24,065 nt of DNA, taken from assembly GCA_002362575.1 (NCBI GenBank), contig DEUM01000026.1, positions 1 through 24,065 of the forward strand. The letters are read 5' to 3'. The position numbers were made by a program, and so were the translations under genes. Under the pieces are notes generated by a model. That model was not told the origin of the DNA and ran no database searches. It worked only from the letters and a program-made list of their open reading frames with translations. The first letter of the stretch is position 1. Each line of letters starts with the position of its first letter. Of this stretch, positions 6,711-14,148 are shown piece by piece. This DNA comes from Lachnoclostridium sp. UBA3262. GTDB lineage: Bacteria; Bacillota; Clostridia; Lachnospirales; Lachnospiraceae.

Positions 6711-8342
6711 TCAAGCAATTTCTGACATTTTTGTAATTACCCAGGTCCCATTGATTTTCTCACATGTATAGCGATAGGACTGATGAATCACTTTTGTCGA
6801 AGCGTCGGCAAAGGATACTCTGATTTCCTCTGCGGAATCTATTTCTGCATAACTTGGTAAAATCTTTCTTTCTGAAACAACCGAACAGGAAATAACTTTC
6901 TCCCGGATTCCGCGCCTGTAATAATTCTTAACTAAGTCGCACTGCTGCCTGTAAACCGCCCGGTCAGGCGCCAGCACCTGATACATCGCATCGACACTTC
7001 CCGTATTTACAGAATCGGTAAATACTTCAATGTAATGTTCAAATGCCTCCGAAGCAGTGTTGTGTAAAACCGTAAATTCCGGCTGTTTCTCCCCGCTTCC
7101 CATTGCCATGTATGAATTGGTCCACAAAAGCCTTTGCGACCGGCTTACTGTCTGTGCCTTCTTATCTGCATTTCCATCTGCATTTTCATCTGCATTGCTA
7201 TCTGTCATCTCCGTACTGTCAGACAAAGCAGAAATCCCGGAACTGCATGTAACTCCAACAGCGATAAAGAGCACCGCCGCCAACGGAATCAAAATCCACT
7301 TTGAATAATGCCTTCTCTCACTGATTGCACGAATCCGGCTTTTCATTTCCTTCCCCCGGCGGCTCATTGACATCATAGAATAACGAAAATCGCCGAAATG
7401 ATTTTCCCCTGCCAGACGTACTAACATTTCACCATAGGAAAAACGCTTCTCCTCCCCCAGCAGATAAATAACCGTTTCATCGCAAAAAAGTTCCGCATCC
7501 TTTTTCGAGCAGGACGCTGCCAGCCACGCAAACGGGTTAAACCAGTACAGTGACACAAACAAAATCCGAAGCATCGCCCAGATATGGTCTCCATGCCTGT
7601 AATGAACCAGCTCATGCGTTATCATCTGCTCCAATTCTTCTTCCTCTGCCCTCTCGCTTTCCTCTCCCATAACAAGAAAGTCCGGAAGATACACCGATGG
7701 CCGGAAAAAACCATACAAACATGGATTTTTAATTCCGGAAACCATATATATTTTTAAGCTTTCTCTCTCACCATACAAAACCCGGTTTCTCTTTAACCTT
7801 AGAAGCAAACTGGCATTTGTCACAAAGAGCCATAAAAATAATATCGCAGAAACCGGAAAACGCACTGCCTTAAAAACACGCCAGACGCTTACATATCCTG
7901 TCGTTTTTGAATTCTTTACCGTGCCATCCTGCACAGCGCCCGTTCCCTGCTGCACCGGAATATTCCCTGTACCAGTCTCCGAATATCCGGTCTGCTGATA
8001 TCCAGAAGCCTTCTGAGCAGAAGGAACTCCTACAGACACACCCGTCATACTATGTACCGCGCCTTCCCCACTTCCATTTCTGTCAGAAGCAGAGGCGTTT
8101 CCCTCTCCGGCGGCCTCCGCCTGCGCAGAGTCCTCCCATTCCGAAAAAGCCTCTGACATCAGGTTTGCCACGCTAACAGGTGTAGATATGATATTTACCG
8201 GTATCACAAAACGCAGTAGAACGAGCAGCCATAGTGCATACACCGCCCCATAGCGAATTTTTCCCATAAAAATCTTCCGTATTCCAATAATCATCAGCAC
8301 AAGCAGCGAAGATTCTAAAAACCATTCAAAAAAACTTTCCAT
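6711..8342 (-). CDS. BlaR1-like M56 membrane metalloprotease sensor
   Basis: The 543-residue protein has two N-terminal membrane helices (about 10-25 and 31-50), a long Ser/Gly/Thr-rich outer loop (about 62-150), a third helix (161-180), the M56 zinc protease domain with HELVH (243-247) and the downstream acidic ligand region AELFCDE (283-289), and a fourth helix (349-365). In BlaR1/MecR1, ligand binding outside the cell activates this protease and inactivates the repressor BlaI. Here the usual ~260-residue penicillin-binding sensor with SxxK and KTG motifs is absent. Instead about 170 outer residues carry an acidic NADx repeat (382-394) and an ending that looks NTF2-like (YRYTCEKINGTWVITKM). 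The ligand is therefore probably not a classic beta-lactam. The gene starts 8 bases after the blaI-like stop, with an AGGGA ribosome site. Confidence 0.9.
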   Translation of the reverse strand: MESFFEWFLESSLLVLMIIGIRKIFMGKIRYGAVYALWLLVLLRFVIPVNIISTPVSVANLMSEAFSEWEDSAQAEAAGEGNASASDRNGSGEGAVHSMTGVSVGVPSAQKASGYQQTGYSETGTGNIPVQQGTGAVQDGTVKNSKTTGYVSVWRVFKAVRFPVSAILFLWLFVTNASLLLRLKRNRVLYGERESLKIYMVSGIKNPCLYGFFRPSVYLPDFLVMGEESERAEEEELEQMITHELVHYRHGDHIWAMLRILFVSLYWFNPFAWLAASCSKKDAELFCDETVIYLLGEEKRFSYGEMLVRLAGENHFGDFRYSMMSMSRRGKEMKSRIRAISERRHYSKWILIPLAAVLFIAVGVTCSSGISALSDSTEMTDSNADENADGNADKKAQTVSRSQRLLWTNSYMAMGSGEKQPEFTVLHNTASEAFEHYIEVFTDSVNTGSVDAMYQVLAPDRAVYRQQCDLVKNYYRRGIREKVISCSVVSERKILPSYAEIDSAEEIRVSFADASTKVIHQSYRYTCEKINGTWVITKMSEIA

Positions 8343-8350
8343 CGCTTTCC

Positions 8351-8773
8351 CTACTTTCTTTTCCTGCCTCCACTCTTACCCTTCGTACCCGTTCCTGCCT
8401 TACTTTCTGCCACCTCTAAAATCTCCCGCAGCTCCTGTATGTCTTCCTTTGACAAATCATTCTGACGCACCAGCGCACTCATCATCATGCCGATACTGCC
8501 ATCGTAAATCCGCTGTAAGAAATCCCTTGTCTCCTGTACTACTACGTCTTCCTTTTTTACCTTGGGAAAGAAAAATTTTGCTTTACCATTTTCTTCATAT
8601 CCAATCAGGTCTTTTTCCGTCATCCGCCTTACCATAGTCGCGCAGGTACTTTTACTCCAGCCCACCCGCTCTTTCAGCAGCGGCACAAGCTGTGTTAATG
8701 ATTTGGGGGATTCCTCCCACAAGCAGTTCATAATATACCACTCACTATTTGTCACACGAATTTCCTTTTTCAC
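8351..8773 (-). CDS. BlaI/MecI/CopY family repressor
   Basis: The 140-residue protein has the BlaI winged helix (VTNSEWYIMNCLWE, then WSKSTCATMVRRMTEKDLIGYEENGKAKFFFP), followed by a dimerisation helix and a basic, glycine-rich tail. Family members repress as dimers and are cleaved when the partner BlaR1 is activated. I prefer the GTG at 8773, which has GGAGGT 4 bases upstream; the ATG at 8785 is embedded just before that site and has none of its own. The gene is first in the unit with the BlaR1-like protease. The identical operator copies after its own promoter and after the divergent acyltransferase promoter are its likely targets, making it an autorepressor and a regulator of cell-wall acetylation genes. 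Confidence 0.92.
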   Translation of the reverse strand: MKKEIRVTNSEWYIMNCLWEESPKSLTQLVPLLKERVGWSKSTCATMVRRMTEKDLIGYEENGKAKFFFPKVKKEDVVVQETRDFLQRIYDGSIGMMMSALVRQNDLSKEDIQELREILEVAESKAGTGTKGKSGGRKRK

Positions 8774-8851
8774 TGTTACCTCCATTCCGACTAACTACTG
8801 CCTACCATCTATAAGATACGAATCCAGCAGTACCATTTTTCTAATTTATAA

Positions 8852-8898
8852 TTTACTTTGTAAACCATATTATAAAATAGAAGCTTTTACCTTGTCAA
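8852..8898 (-). promoter_or_regulatory. Promoter and operator of the BlaI/BlaR1 operon
   Basis: On the minus strand: TTGACA (8898-8893), 18 bases, TATAAT (8874-8869), then the operator GGTTTACAAAGTAAA (8866-8852). The core TTTAC-N3-GTAAA is a near-perfect dyad suited to a dimeric BlaI repressor. It lies where polymerase would start, so binding should block transcription. Confidence 0.8.
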
Positions 8899-8947
8899 TC
8901 CCATTTTTTACATTATTGTATTTTTTTAAATAATTTTTAAAAAGGGG

Positions 8948-8993
8948 TTGACATATTAAACCCATCGCTCTATAATTTGGTTTACAAAGTAAA
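8948..8993 (+). promoter_or_regulatory. Promoter and operator of the acyltransferase/SGNH unit
   Basis: TTGACA (8948-8953), exactly 17 bases and TATAAT (8971-8976) form a consensus promoter. It is followed by GGTTTACAAAGTAAA (8979-8993), the same 15 bases in the same position relative to the -10 box as in the divergent blaI promoter. The match from the -10 through the operator is 22 of 23 bases. Confidence 0.85.
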
Positions 8994-9023
8994 ACTCACA
9001 TGACGGAGAAAGGAATGGTATCT

Positions 9024-9989
9024 ATGGAAAACAATACAAATGTACAGAAGAAAAAAGGATTGGATATACTGCGCGGCATTGGAATCACGGGAATTGTCCT
9101 GTTTCATCTTTTCCCATCGGTATTCCGTGGCGGCTTTCTCGGCGTCCCCCTGTTTTTTGTGCTATCCGGTTACCTTATGTTTGTCAGCAGCAATACCTGT
9201 TATGAAAAAGGGAATTTCTCCGTCCTCAATTATTACAAAAAACGGGTTATTAAAATACTCCCGCCGCTCTTTGCCATGGTTATGATTGTCTGCTGCTATC
9301 TGACCTTATTCCACAGCAGCCAGATGATTGGCATACGCCGGGAAATCTGCAGTATTTTCCTCGGCTATGATAACTGGTGGCAGATTCAGCAGAATACCTC
9401 CTATTTTTCTGCTTTTGCTAATAACTCCCCCTTTAGGCACCTGTGGTTTTTAGCTATTGAAATTCAATTTTATATCATATGGCCATTTCTGTTTCTACTT
9501 TATAAGAAAGGATGTAAGGTTTTTGGCGGCAGAATACTCTGCTTTTCCTTTCTTCTGCTTGCCCTCGTCTCCGCGGGAAGAATGTTGTTTCTCTATGTGC
9601 CCGGCGCAGATCCCTCACGGGTATATTACGGCACCGATACGATGTCTTTCCCATTATTTATAGGAATGTTTCTGGGTGCTGTCAGGCAGGAGTATAAGGG
9701 CCTTTCCTTTGCGATAAAGAAAAAATGGGCGGATATCCTGTTTCTCCTCTTTGTCGGTATCCTCGGAGTTTTGTTTATGACGGTGGACGGGCAATATGAC
9801 TTTGTCTATCAGGGCGGGATGTTCGCCATCAGTCTGTTTTTTGCAACAATAATTCATCTCTTAGAAAATCAGGAAAAGGAAGCGGAAACGGAGAAGATGC
9901 CGGAAATTTCTCTTATGTCACTTCTTGGCAAGGAGAGCTACTGGATTTACCTGTGGCACTACCCAATTATCATGCTGGCACTTTTATAG
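9024..9989 (+). CDS. Membrane acyltransferase family 3 (OatA N-terminal-like)
   Basis: The 321-residue integral membrane protein has the acyltransferase 3 signature: GLDILRG (12-18), the catalytic-type His28 in LFH, RGGFLGVPLFFVLSGYLM (35-52) and HLWFLAIEIQFY (139-150), then serial hydrophobic helices ending in YWIYLWHYPIIMLALL. The family moves acyl groups, usually acetyl from acetyl-CoA, across the membrane to a surface glycan; OatA O-acetylates peptidoglycan MurNAc. The protein stops just after its last helix, where OatA would continue into an SGNH domain; that part is supplied by the next gene. The ATG at 9024 has AAGGA about 9 bases upstream; 9015 is nearly as good. The promoter carries the BlaI operator. 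Wall teichoic acid or exopolysaccharide are other possible acceptors. Confidence 0.9.
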   Translation: MENNTNVQKKKGLDILRGIGITGIVLFHLFPSVFRGGFLGVPLFFVLSGYLMFVSSNTCYEKGNFSVLNYYKKRVIKILPPLFAMVMIVCCYLTLFHSSQMIGIRREICSIFLGYDNWWQIQQNTSYFSAFANNSPFRHLWFLAIEIQFYIIWPFLFLLYKKGCKVFGGRILCFSFLLLALVSAGRMLFLYVPGADPSRVYYGTDTMSFPLFIGMFLGAVRQEYKGLSFAIKKKWADILFLLFVGILGVLFMTVDGQYDFVYQGGMFAISLFFATIIHLLENQEKEAETEKMPEISLMSLLGKESYWIYLWHYPIIMLALL

Positions 9990-10008
9990 TTTCGGAATGG
10001 AGGCAATA

Positions 10009-10731
10009 ATGAAAAAGATACCAAAAAAAATCATTTTGTGTGCAGGGGCTGTTATACTACTATTCTGCACAGCCATCAGTGTATATGGGATTCTCACTGC
10101 GCCGGAATCCGACCAGAACGAGCTAGAAGAAGAACTACGGCGAAATGAGCAGGAATTAGCAGAGAGTGAATCTGTCACCCCGGACGCCATCACTCCGGCA
10201 GATGTGGACGAGACAGCCAAACCAGATAACGCAACAGAAACAGTTAAACCGAAAAAGAAAAGCATTTCGGTTATTGGGGATTCCGTTTTCTTAGGGGCTG
10301 CGCCCTCCTTTCGGAAAATCTATAAAAACGCCGTGGTTGACGCAAAGATTTCCAGACAGGTTTATCAGGGGCTTGACGTCGCTAAAAAGCTAAAGAAAAA
10401 AGGGAAGCTTGGGGATATCGTTATCATCTCTCTCGGTATCAATGGACCTTTCAACGAGGTAACCGGGCAGGAACTGATTGACTATCTCGGCAAAGAGAGA
10501 ACGGTTTACTGGATTAACGCATATGGCAAGAAACTGGCGTGGCAGAAGGAAGTAAACAAAACAATACAGCGGCTTGTCGATAAAAACGAAAATCTGCATC
10601 TCATTTTGTGGTCGAAGGAAGGTGAAAAGCATCCAGACTGGTTTTATCAGGACGGAACCCACCTGAACACCAAAGGTCAGAACGGGTTTTCTCAATTTGT
10701 GAAGGATGAAATTGAAAAAGACGGCAACTAG
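10009..10731 (+). CDS. Membrane-anchored SGNH-fold acetyltransferase/esterase partner
   Basis: The 240-residue protein has one N-terminal membrane helix (about 7-28), a charged Thr/Glu/Pro-rich linker (31-84) and an extracellular SGNH domain: VIGDSVFLG (88-96, Ser92), SLGINGPFN (141-149) and WFYQDGTHLNTKG (211-223, Asp215 and His218). In OatA an SGNH domain fused to acyltransferase 3 passes the acetyl group to the glycan outside the cell; here it is a separate protein with its own anchor. The ATG at 10009 follows GGAGG by 5 bases and lies 19 bases after the acyltransferase stop, in another frame. The longer frame from 9925 overlaps the acyltransferase and is rejected. The pair most likely works as a split OatA-like machine; a separate esterase role cannot be excluded. 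Confidence 0.88.
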   Translation: MKKIPKKIILCAGAVILLFCTAISVYGILTAPESDQNELEEELRRNEQELAESESVTPDAITPADVDETAKPDNATETVKPKKKSISVIGDSVFLGAAPSFRKIYKNAVVDAKISRQVYQGLDVAKKLKKKGKLGDIVIISLGINGPFNEVTGQELIDYLGKERTVYWINAYGKKLAWQKEVNKTIQRLVDKNENLHLILWSKEGEKHPDWFYQDGTHLNTKGQNGFSQFVKDEIEKDGN

Positions 10732-10756
10732 GGCAATCGCTTAGAAATTCCGATTT

Positions 10757-11052
10757 GTGCAGTAGGTATCGTACGGTTTCTTGCTCAGCATATCACTTCC
10801 TGCAAAAAATAAATTATTTCCTTCGTTTACAAAAGTATTCCGCCACCCTTTGCAAAACTCGCTGTCTGCGCTGTCATTTTCTCTGGCTTTTGCAGCATTG
10901 CGTGGCGGCTCTAGTGAAAACGTGCTGCCAAAAGACAGGAAAATGACGACAGACATCTCAGACAATGCTTGGGTGGCGTATTTGTAAACGAAGGAAATAA
11001 TAATCTTTTGGGAAGTGATATAAGAACAAAAACCGTACGATACCTACTACCC
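10757..11052. mobile_element. MITE-like ~295-bp imperfect palindrome
   Basis: Perfect 19-bp terminal repeats AGTAGGTATCGTACGGTTT (10761-10779; reverse complement at 11030-11048) bound an element whose two halves stay complementary almost to the centre. Further matching blocks are ATATCACTTCC, ATTTCCTTCGTTTACAAA, CGCCACCC, GTCATTTTC and CTTTTG-CAGCA, leaving a loop of about 25 bases near 10900. No coding sequence or obvious target duplication is visible. It fills most of the 470-base gap between the SGNH gene and csoR. It may be a nonautonomous element moved by a transposase elsewhere, or it may act as a large RNA hairpin and transcription stop after the SGNH gene. A diverged second copy begins near 24013. 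Confidence 0.75.
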
Positions 11053-11098
11053 TAAAATATAAATCATTCAACATTGCCCTTGAGTTATCTAATTTATC

Positions 11099-11148
11099 TT
11101 GCTTTTTCTGAATCCCCATGTTATAATCCATATACCCCCTAGGGGTAT
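11099..11148 (+). promoter_or_regulatory. Copper-operon promoter with CsoR operator
   Basis: TTGCTT (11099-11104), 17 bases and TATAAT (11122-11127) form the promoter. The perfect inverted repeat ATACCCC-CTA-GGGGTAT (11132-11148) follows. This G/C-tract dyad is the known CsoR operator type. It overlaps the predicted start site, so apo-CsoR should block transcription and Cu(I) release it. Confidence 0.88.
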
Positions 11149-11202
11149 GTGGAATTTTGTTATTACAACAATTCAGTTGAAAATCAGGAGGGGATGAAAT
11201 AT

Positions 11203-11496
11203 ATGGGAGACTGCTGTGAGAAGCACAAACACCGGGACGAGCCGGAGTATAAAGATTTGGTAAACCGCCTCAGCCGTATTGAGGGACAGGTGCGCGGCGT
11301 ACGGAATATGGTAGATGAGGAGCGCTACTGCGTGGATATCCTGATGCAGGTCAGCGCCATCCAGTCTGCCCTAAATTCCTTTACTAAAGTTTTGCTGACG
11401 TCGCATATCAAGTCTTGTGTTATAAACAATGTAAAATCGGGGAATGATGAAATTATTGACGAATTGTGCACAACGATTCAGAAACTTATGAAATGA
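11203..11496 (+). CDS. csoR: CsoR copper-sensing repressor
   Basis: The 97-residue all-helical protein has the CsoR core LVNRLSRIEGQVRGVRNMV (19-37) and the three Cu(I) ligands Cys43 (YCVDIL), His68 and Cys72 (HIKSC). The 25- and 4-residue spacing equals that of B. subtilis CsoR (C45, H70, C74), which separates it from relatives sensing other compounds. An extra CCEKHKH motif near the N-terminus could bind further metal. The ATG at 11203 is about 9 bases after GGAGGGG; the upstream ATG at 11194 is too close and the longer frame runs into the operator. copA follows 42 bases later in the same operon, under one CsoR-controlled promoter. Confidence 0.95.
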   Translation: MGDCCEKHKHRDEPEYKDLVNRLSRIEGQVRGVRNMVDEERYCVDILMQVSAIQSALNSFTKVLLTSHIKSCVINNVKSGNDEIIDELCTTIQKLMK

Positions 11497-11538
11497 ACAA
11501 AGCCCCGTACTTATATGATTAGGAGGTAACGACACTCT

Positions 11539-14136
11539 ATGAAGGATGAAAAATATATCGTAACAGGTATGACCTGTTCGGCGTGCTCAAGCCGGGTGGA
11601 AAAGACAGTGAACAATTTGGCGGGAGTCCAGAACGCCAGCGTGAATCTTCTTACTGGCACAATGAAAGTCGCACATGACGACTCCCTCACCGCAGAGGAT
11701 ATCATAGCTGCCGTGGAAAAGGCAGGCTATGGAGCCTCGCTGCCAGAAGGTACCGTAAAGAAACATCATAATTCGATGCAGGATGAACAAAGAGGAATGA
11801 AAAAACGGCTCATTCTCTCGATATCGCTTCTGATTCCTATGATGTACATTTCCATGCACCACATGTTTGCCGACTGGTTCGGGCTTCCTATACCGGGCTG
11901 GGTTTCAAACCTTTTTGACGGGCATGCCAATGCGATTACGTTTACTCTTTCCCAGTTTCTTCTGTTGCTGCCGATTCTCTATGCAAACCGTTCTTATTTT
12001 ATAAACGGTTTCCGAAACCTGTGGCACAGAAGCCCAAATATGGATACTTTGATTGCAATTGGCTCCGCCGCTTCCCTTATCTATGGATGTTTTGCCATTT
12101 TCCGGATTGGATACGGGCTGGGACACGGCGATATGGCACTTGTTGAACAGTATCACATGGATGTATATTTTGAATCCGCAGGCATGATTGTAACACTGAT
12201 TACTCTTGGGAAATACATGGAGAGCAAATCAAAGGGGAAAACGAGCGAGGCGATAGAACGGCTGATGGACTTATCACCCCAGACGGCAGTTGTTGAGCGG
12301 GACGGTGCAGAACAGACGATACCAGTAAGTGACGTCCGAATCGGTGATACGGTTCTCATTCGCCCCGGCACGGCAGTTCCGGTAGACGGCAACGTCATAG
12401 AGGGAACCTCCAGTGTGGATGAAGCCGCCATTACCGGGGAGAGTATTCCAATCGCAAAAGGCCCGGGCAGCACCGTCGTCTCTGCCAGCATGAACCAGAA
12501 CGGCTTTCTCAAAATACGGGCAGAGAAAGTGGGCGAGGATACTACGATTCGTCAGATGATACGTCTTGTCGAGGAGGCCTCCTCCAGCAAAGCGCCGATT
12601 GCCAAACTGGCTGACAAGGTTGCCGGCGTTTTCGTACCGACAGTAATCGCCATTGCCATTGTCGCCGCTGTCATCTGGCTTCTCTGCGGCGCGGAGTTTG
12701 AATTTGCACTCTCCATCGGCATTGCAGTACTTGTTATTTCCTGCCCATGTGCACTTGGGCTTGCTACCCCGGTTGCGATTATGGTAGGTACCGGAAAAGG
12801 AGCAGAAAACGGAATCCTTATTAAATCCGGCGAGGCACTGGAAATTGCACATAAGGCAGATACTGTAGTGATGGATAAAACTGGTACAATTACTGAGGGC
12901 AAGCCTCAGGTAACCGACATTATACCTTTTGATATATCAGAAAAAGAACTTGCAAAAATCGCCATCTCACTTGAAAACGGAAGCGAACATCCACTTGCTG
13001 AATCCATCCTGTCCTACGGGCGCGAGCATGGATATTCGGCAGAAAAGGTTACAGACTTTGAGGCAATACAGGGAAAAGGTATCGCCGGAGATATGAACGG
13101 CAAACGATATTATGCAGGAAATACAACACTTATGGAACAGCTTGGTATTCCGGTCGCTGACACTGTGTCCGACTTGGAACGTCTCTCAGATAGTGGTAAA
13201 ACACCTCTGATCTTTGCCACAGAAAAAAAAGTAATCGGGATTATTGCCGTCAGCGACAAAGAAAAACCTTCCAGTAAACAGGCAATCAAACTGCTCCGGG
13301 ATATGCACATCCATGTTGTTATGCTGACCGGAGACAATGAACGTGTCGCGAAGGCGATACAAAAAAGGCTGGAAATTCCGGAAGTGATTGCCGGAGTCCT
13401 GCCTCAGGATAAGGAGAGCCATATACGCAAACTACAGGAGGAGGGACATACCGTTGCCATGATTGGAGATGGCATTAACGACGCACCGGCACTCGCGCGC
13501 GCAGACGTCGGTATTGCGATTGGCGCTGGCACAGAAGTAGCGATTGAAAGTGCTGACGCTGTCCTGATTCGAAACGACCTCTTAGATGCCGTTAGTGCTA
13601 TTCGTCTCAGCCGTGCGGTAATCCGCAACATAAAGGAAAACCTGTTCTGGGCATTTTTCTATAACTGCATTGGAATTCCGCTTGCCGCCGGCGTCTTTTA
13701 CCCGGCCTTCGGACTCAAGCTGAGTCCGATGTTTGGCGCTGCCGCTATGAGTCTGTCAAGTGTATGTGTTGTCTTTAATGCACTGCGGTTGAAATTTTTC
13801 AAGCCATACCGCAACAGCCAGAGCATAGAATTAAAGAATACGCCGCCAGAGGAGACCACCTCCCCTGAAGCAGACGGCAGAAAGGAGGAAACTACTATGA
13901 CCATTGAAATGAATATTGATGGAATGATGTGTGAACATTGCCAGAAGCATGTATCGGATGCACTCAATTCACTGGACGGTGTAACAGCCACCGTCAGCCT
14001 TGAGGATAAAAAAGCCATTGTCACGATAGACAACGCTATGGGTGACAATGGTGCTGTCAATGATACTGCGTTAGACGACATGCTGAAAAAAGCAGTAACC
14101 GATGCCGGCTATACAGTAACTGGTCTGACACATTAA
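11539..14136 (+). CDS. copA: Copper-exporting P1B-type ATPase with an extra C-terminal HMA domain
   Basis: The 865-residue P-type ATPase pumps Cu(I) out of the cytoplasm. It has an N-terminal HMA domain (GMTCSAC, Cys13 and Cys16), membrane helices, the intramembrane CPC (402-404), the phosphorylation motif DKTGT (446-450), the SEHP nucleotide-binding motif (His484) and GDGINDAP (643-650). After the last helix a Pro/Glu-rich linker leads to a second HMA domain (about 787-865, MMCEHC with Cys798 and Cys801). A C-terminal HMA is unusual; it resembles a CopZ chaperone. Just before it AAAGGAGG and an in-frame ATG could start a free copy. The gene follows csoR; the ATG at 11539 has AGGAGGT 11 bases upstream, slightly far. 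Confidence 0.96.
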   Translation: MKDEKYIVTGMTCSACSSRVEKTVNNLAGVQNASVNLLTGTMKVAHDDSLTAEDIIAAVEKAGYGASLPEGTVKKHHNSMQDEQRGMKKRLILSISLLIPMMYISMHHMFADWFGLPIPGWVSNLFDGHANAITFTLSQFLLLLPILYANRSYFINGFRNLWHRSPNMDTLIAIGSAASLIYGCFAIFRIGYGLGHGDMALVEQYHMDVYFESAGMIVTLITLGKYMESKSKGKTSEAIERLMDLSPQTAVVERDGAEQTIPVSDVRIGDTVLIRPGTAVPVDGNVIEGTSSVDEAAITGESIPIAKGPGSTVVSASMNQNGFLKIRAEKVGEDTTIRQMIRLVEEASSSKAPIAKLADKVAGVFVPTVIAIAIVAAVIWLLCGAEFEFALSIGIAVLVISCPCALGLATPVAIMVGTGKGAENGILIKSGEALEIAHKADTVVMDKTGTITEGKPQVTDIIPFDISEKELAKIAISLENGSEHPLAESILSYGREHGYSAEKVTDFEAIQGKGIAGDMNGKRYYAGNTTLMEQLGIPVADTVSDLERLSDSGKTPLIFATEKKVIGIIAVSDKEKPSSKQAIKLLRDMHIHVVMLTGDNERVAKAIQKRLEIPEVIAGVLPQDKESHIRKLQEEGHTVAMIGDGINDAPALARADVGIAIGAGTEVAIESADAVLIRNDLLDAVSAIRLSRAVIRNIKENLFWAFFYNCIGIPLAAGVFYPAFGLKLSPMFGAAAMSLSSVCVVFNALRLKFFKPYRNSQSIELKNTPPEETTSPEADGRKEETTMTIEMNIDGMMCEHCQKHVSDALNSLDGVTATVSLEDKKAIVTIDNAMGDNGAVNDTALDDMLKKAVTDAGYTVTGLTH
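13897..14136 (+). CDS. Possible internally initiated CopZ-like copper chaperone
   Basis: Within copA and in the same frame, GGAGG (13884-13888) stands 8 bases before an ATG at 13897. Translation from it gives a 79-residue protein with a complete HMA/CopZ fold: MTIEMNIDGMMCEHCQKHVS, Cu(I) site CxxC at its residues 12 and 15, and an end typical of CopZ (DAGYTVTGL). CopZ is a soluble chaperone that hands Cu(I) to CopA and CsoR. No separate copZ is seen beside this operon. The site could also be a relic of a copA-copZ gene fusion. The signal is strong in sequence, but use of the start is inference. Confidence 0.5.
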   Translation: MTIEMNIDGMMCEHCQKHVSDALNSLDGVTATVSLEDKKAIVTIDNAMGDNGAVNDTALDDMLKKAVTDAGYTVTGLTH

Positions 14137-14148
14137 ATTTGGAACACC

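Noticed and set aside
7141..7200. Short 12-base tandem repeat (encoding NADx) as a phase-variation tract
   Set aside because: The repeat unit is a multiple of three with only three imperfect copies, so changes would keep the frame; it is a linker.
10741..10987. Small open frames of 60-75 residues inside the palindromic element
   Set aside because: They occur on both strands of a self-complementary repeat, lack ribosome sites and have no recognisable product.
11194..11202. Earlier ATG of csoR at 11194
   Set aside because: Only 2 bases separate it from the GGAGG, so the ATG at 11203 is the better start.
12274..12852. Long open frame (192 residues) on the minus strand inside copA
   Set aside because: It lies opposite the conserved copA sequence, has no ribosome site and its translation resembles no family.
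14137..14148. A shared terminator between copA and thiD
   Set aside because: Only 12 bases separate the stops, and no hairpin with a T tract is visible.
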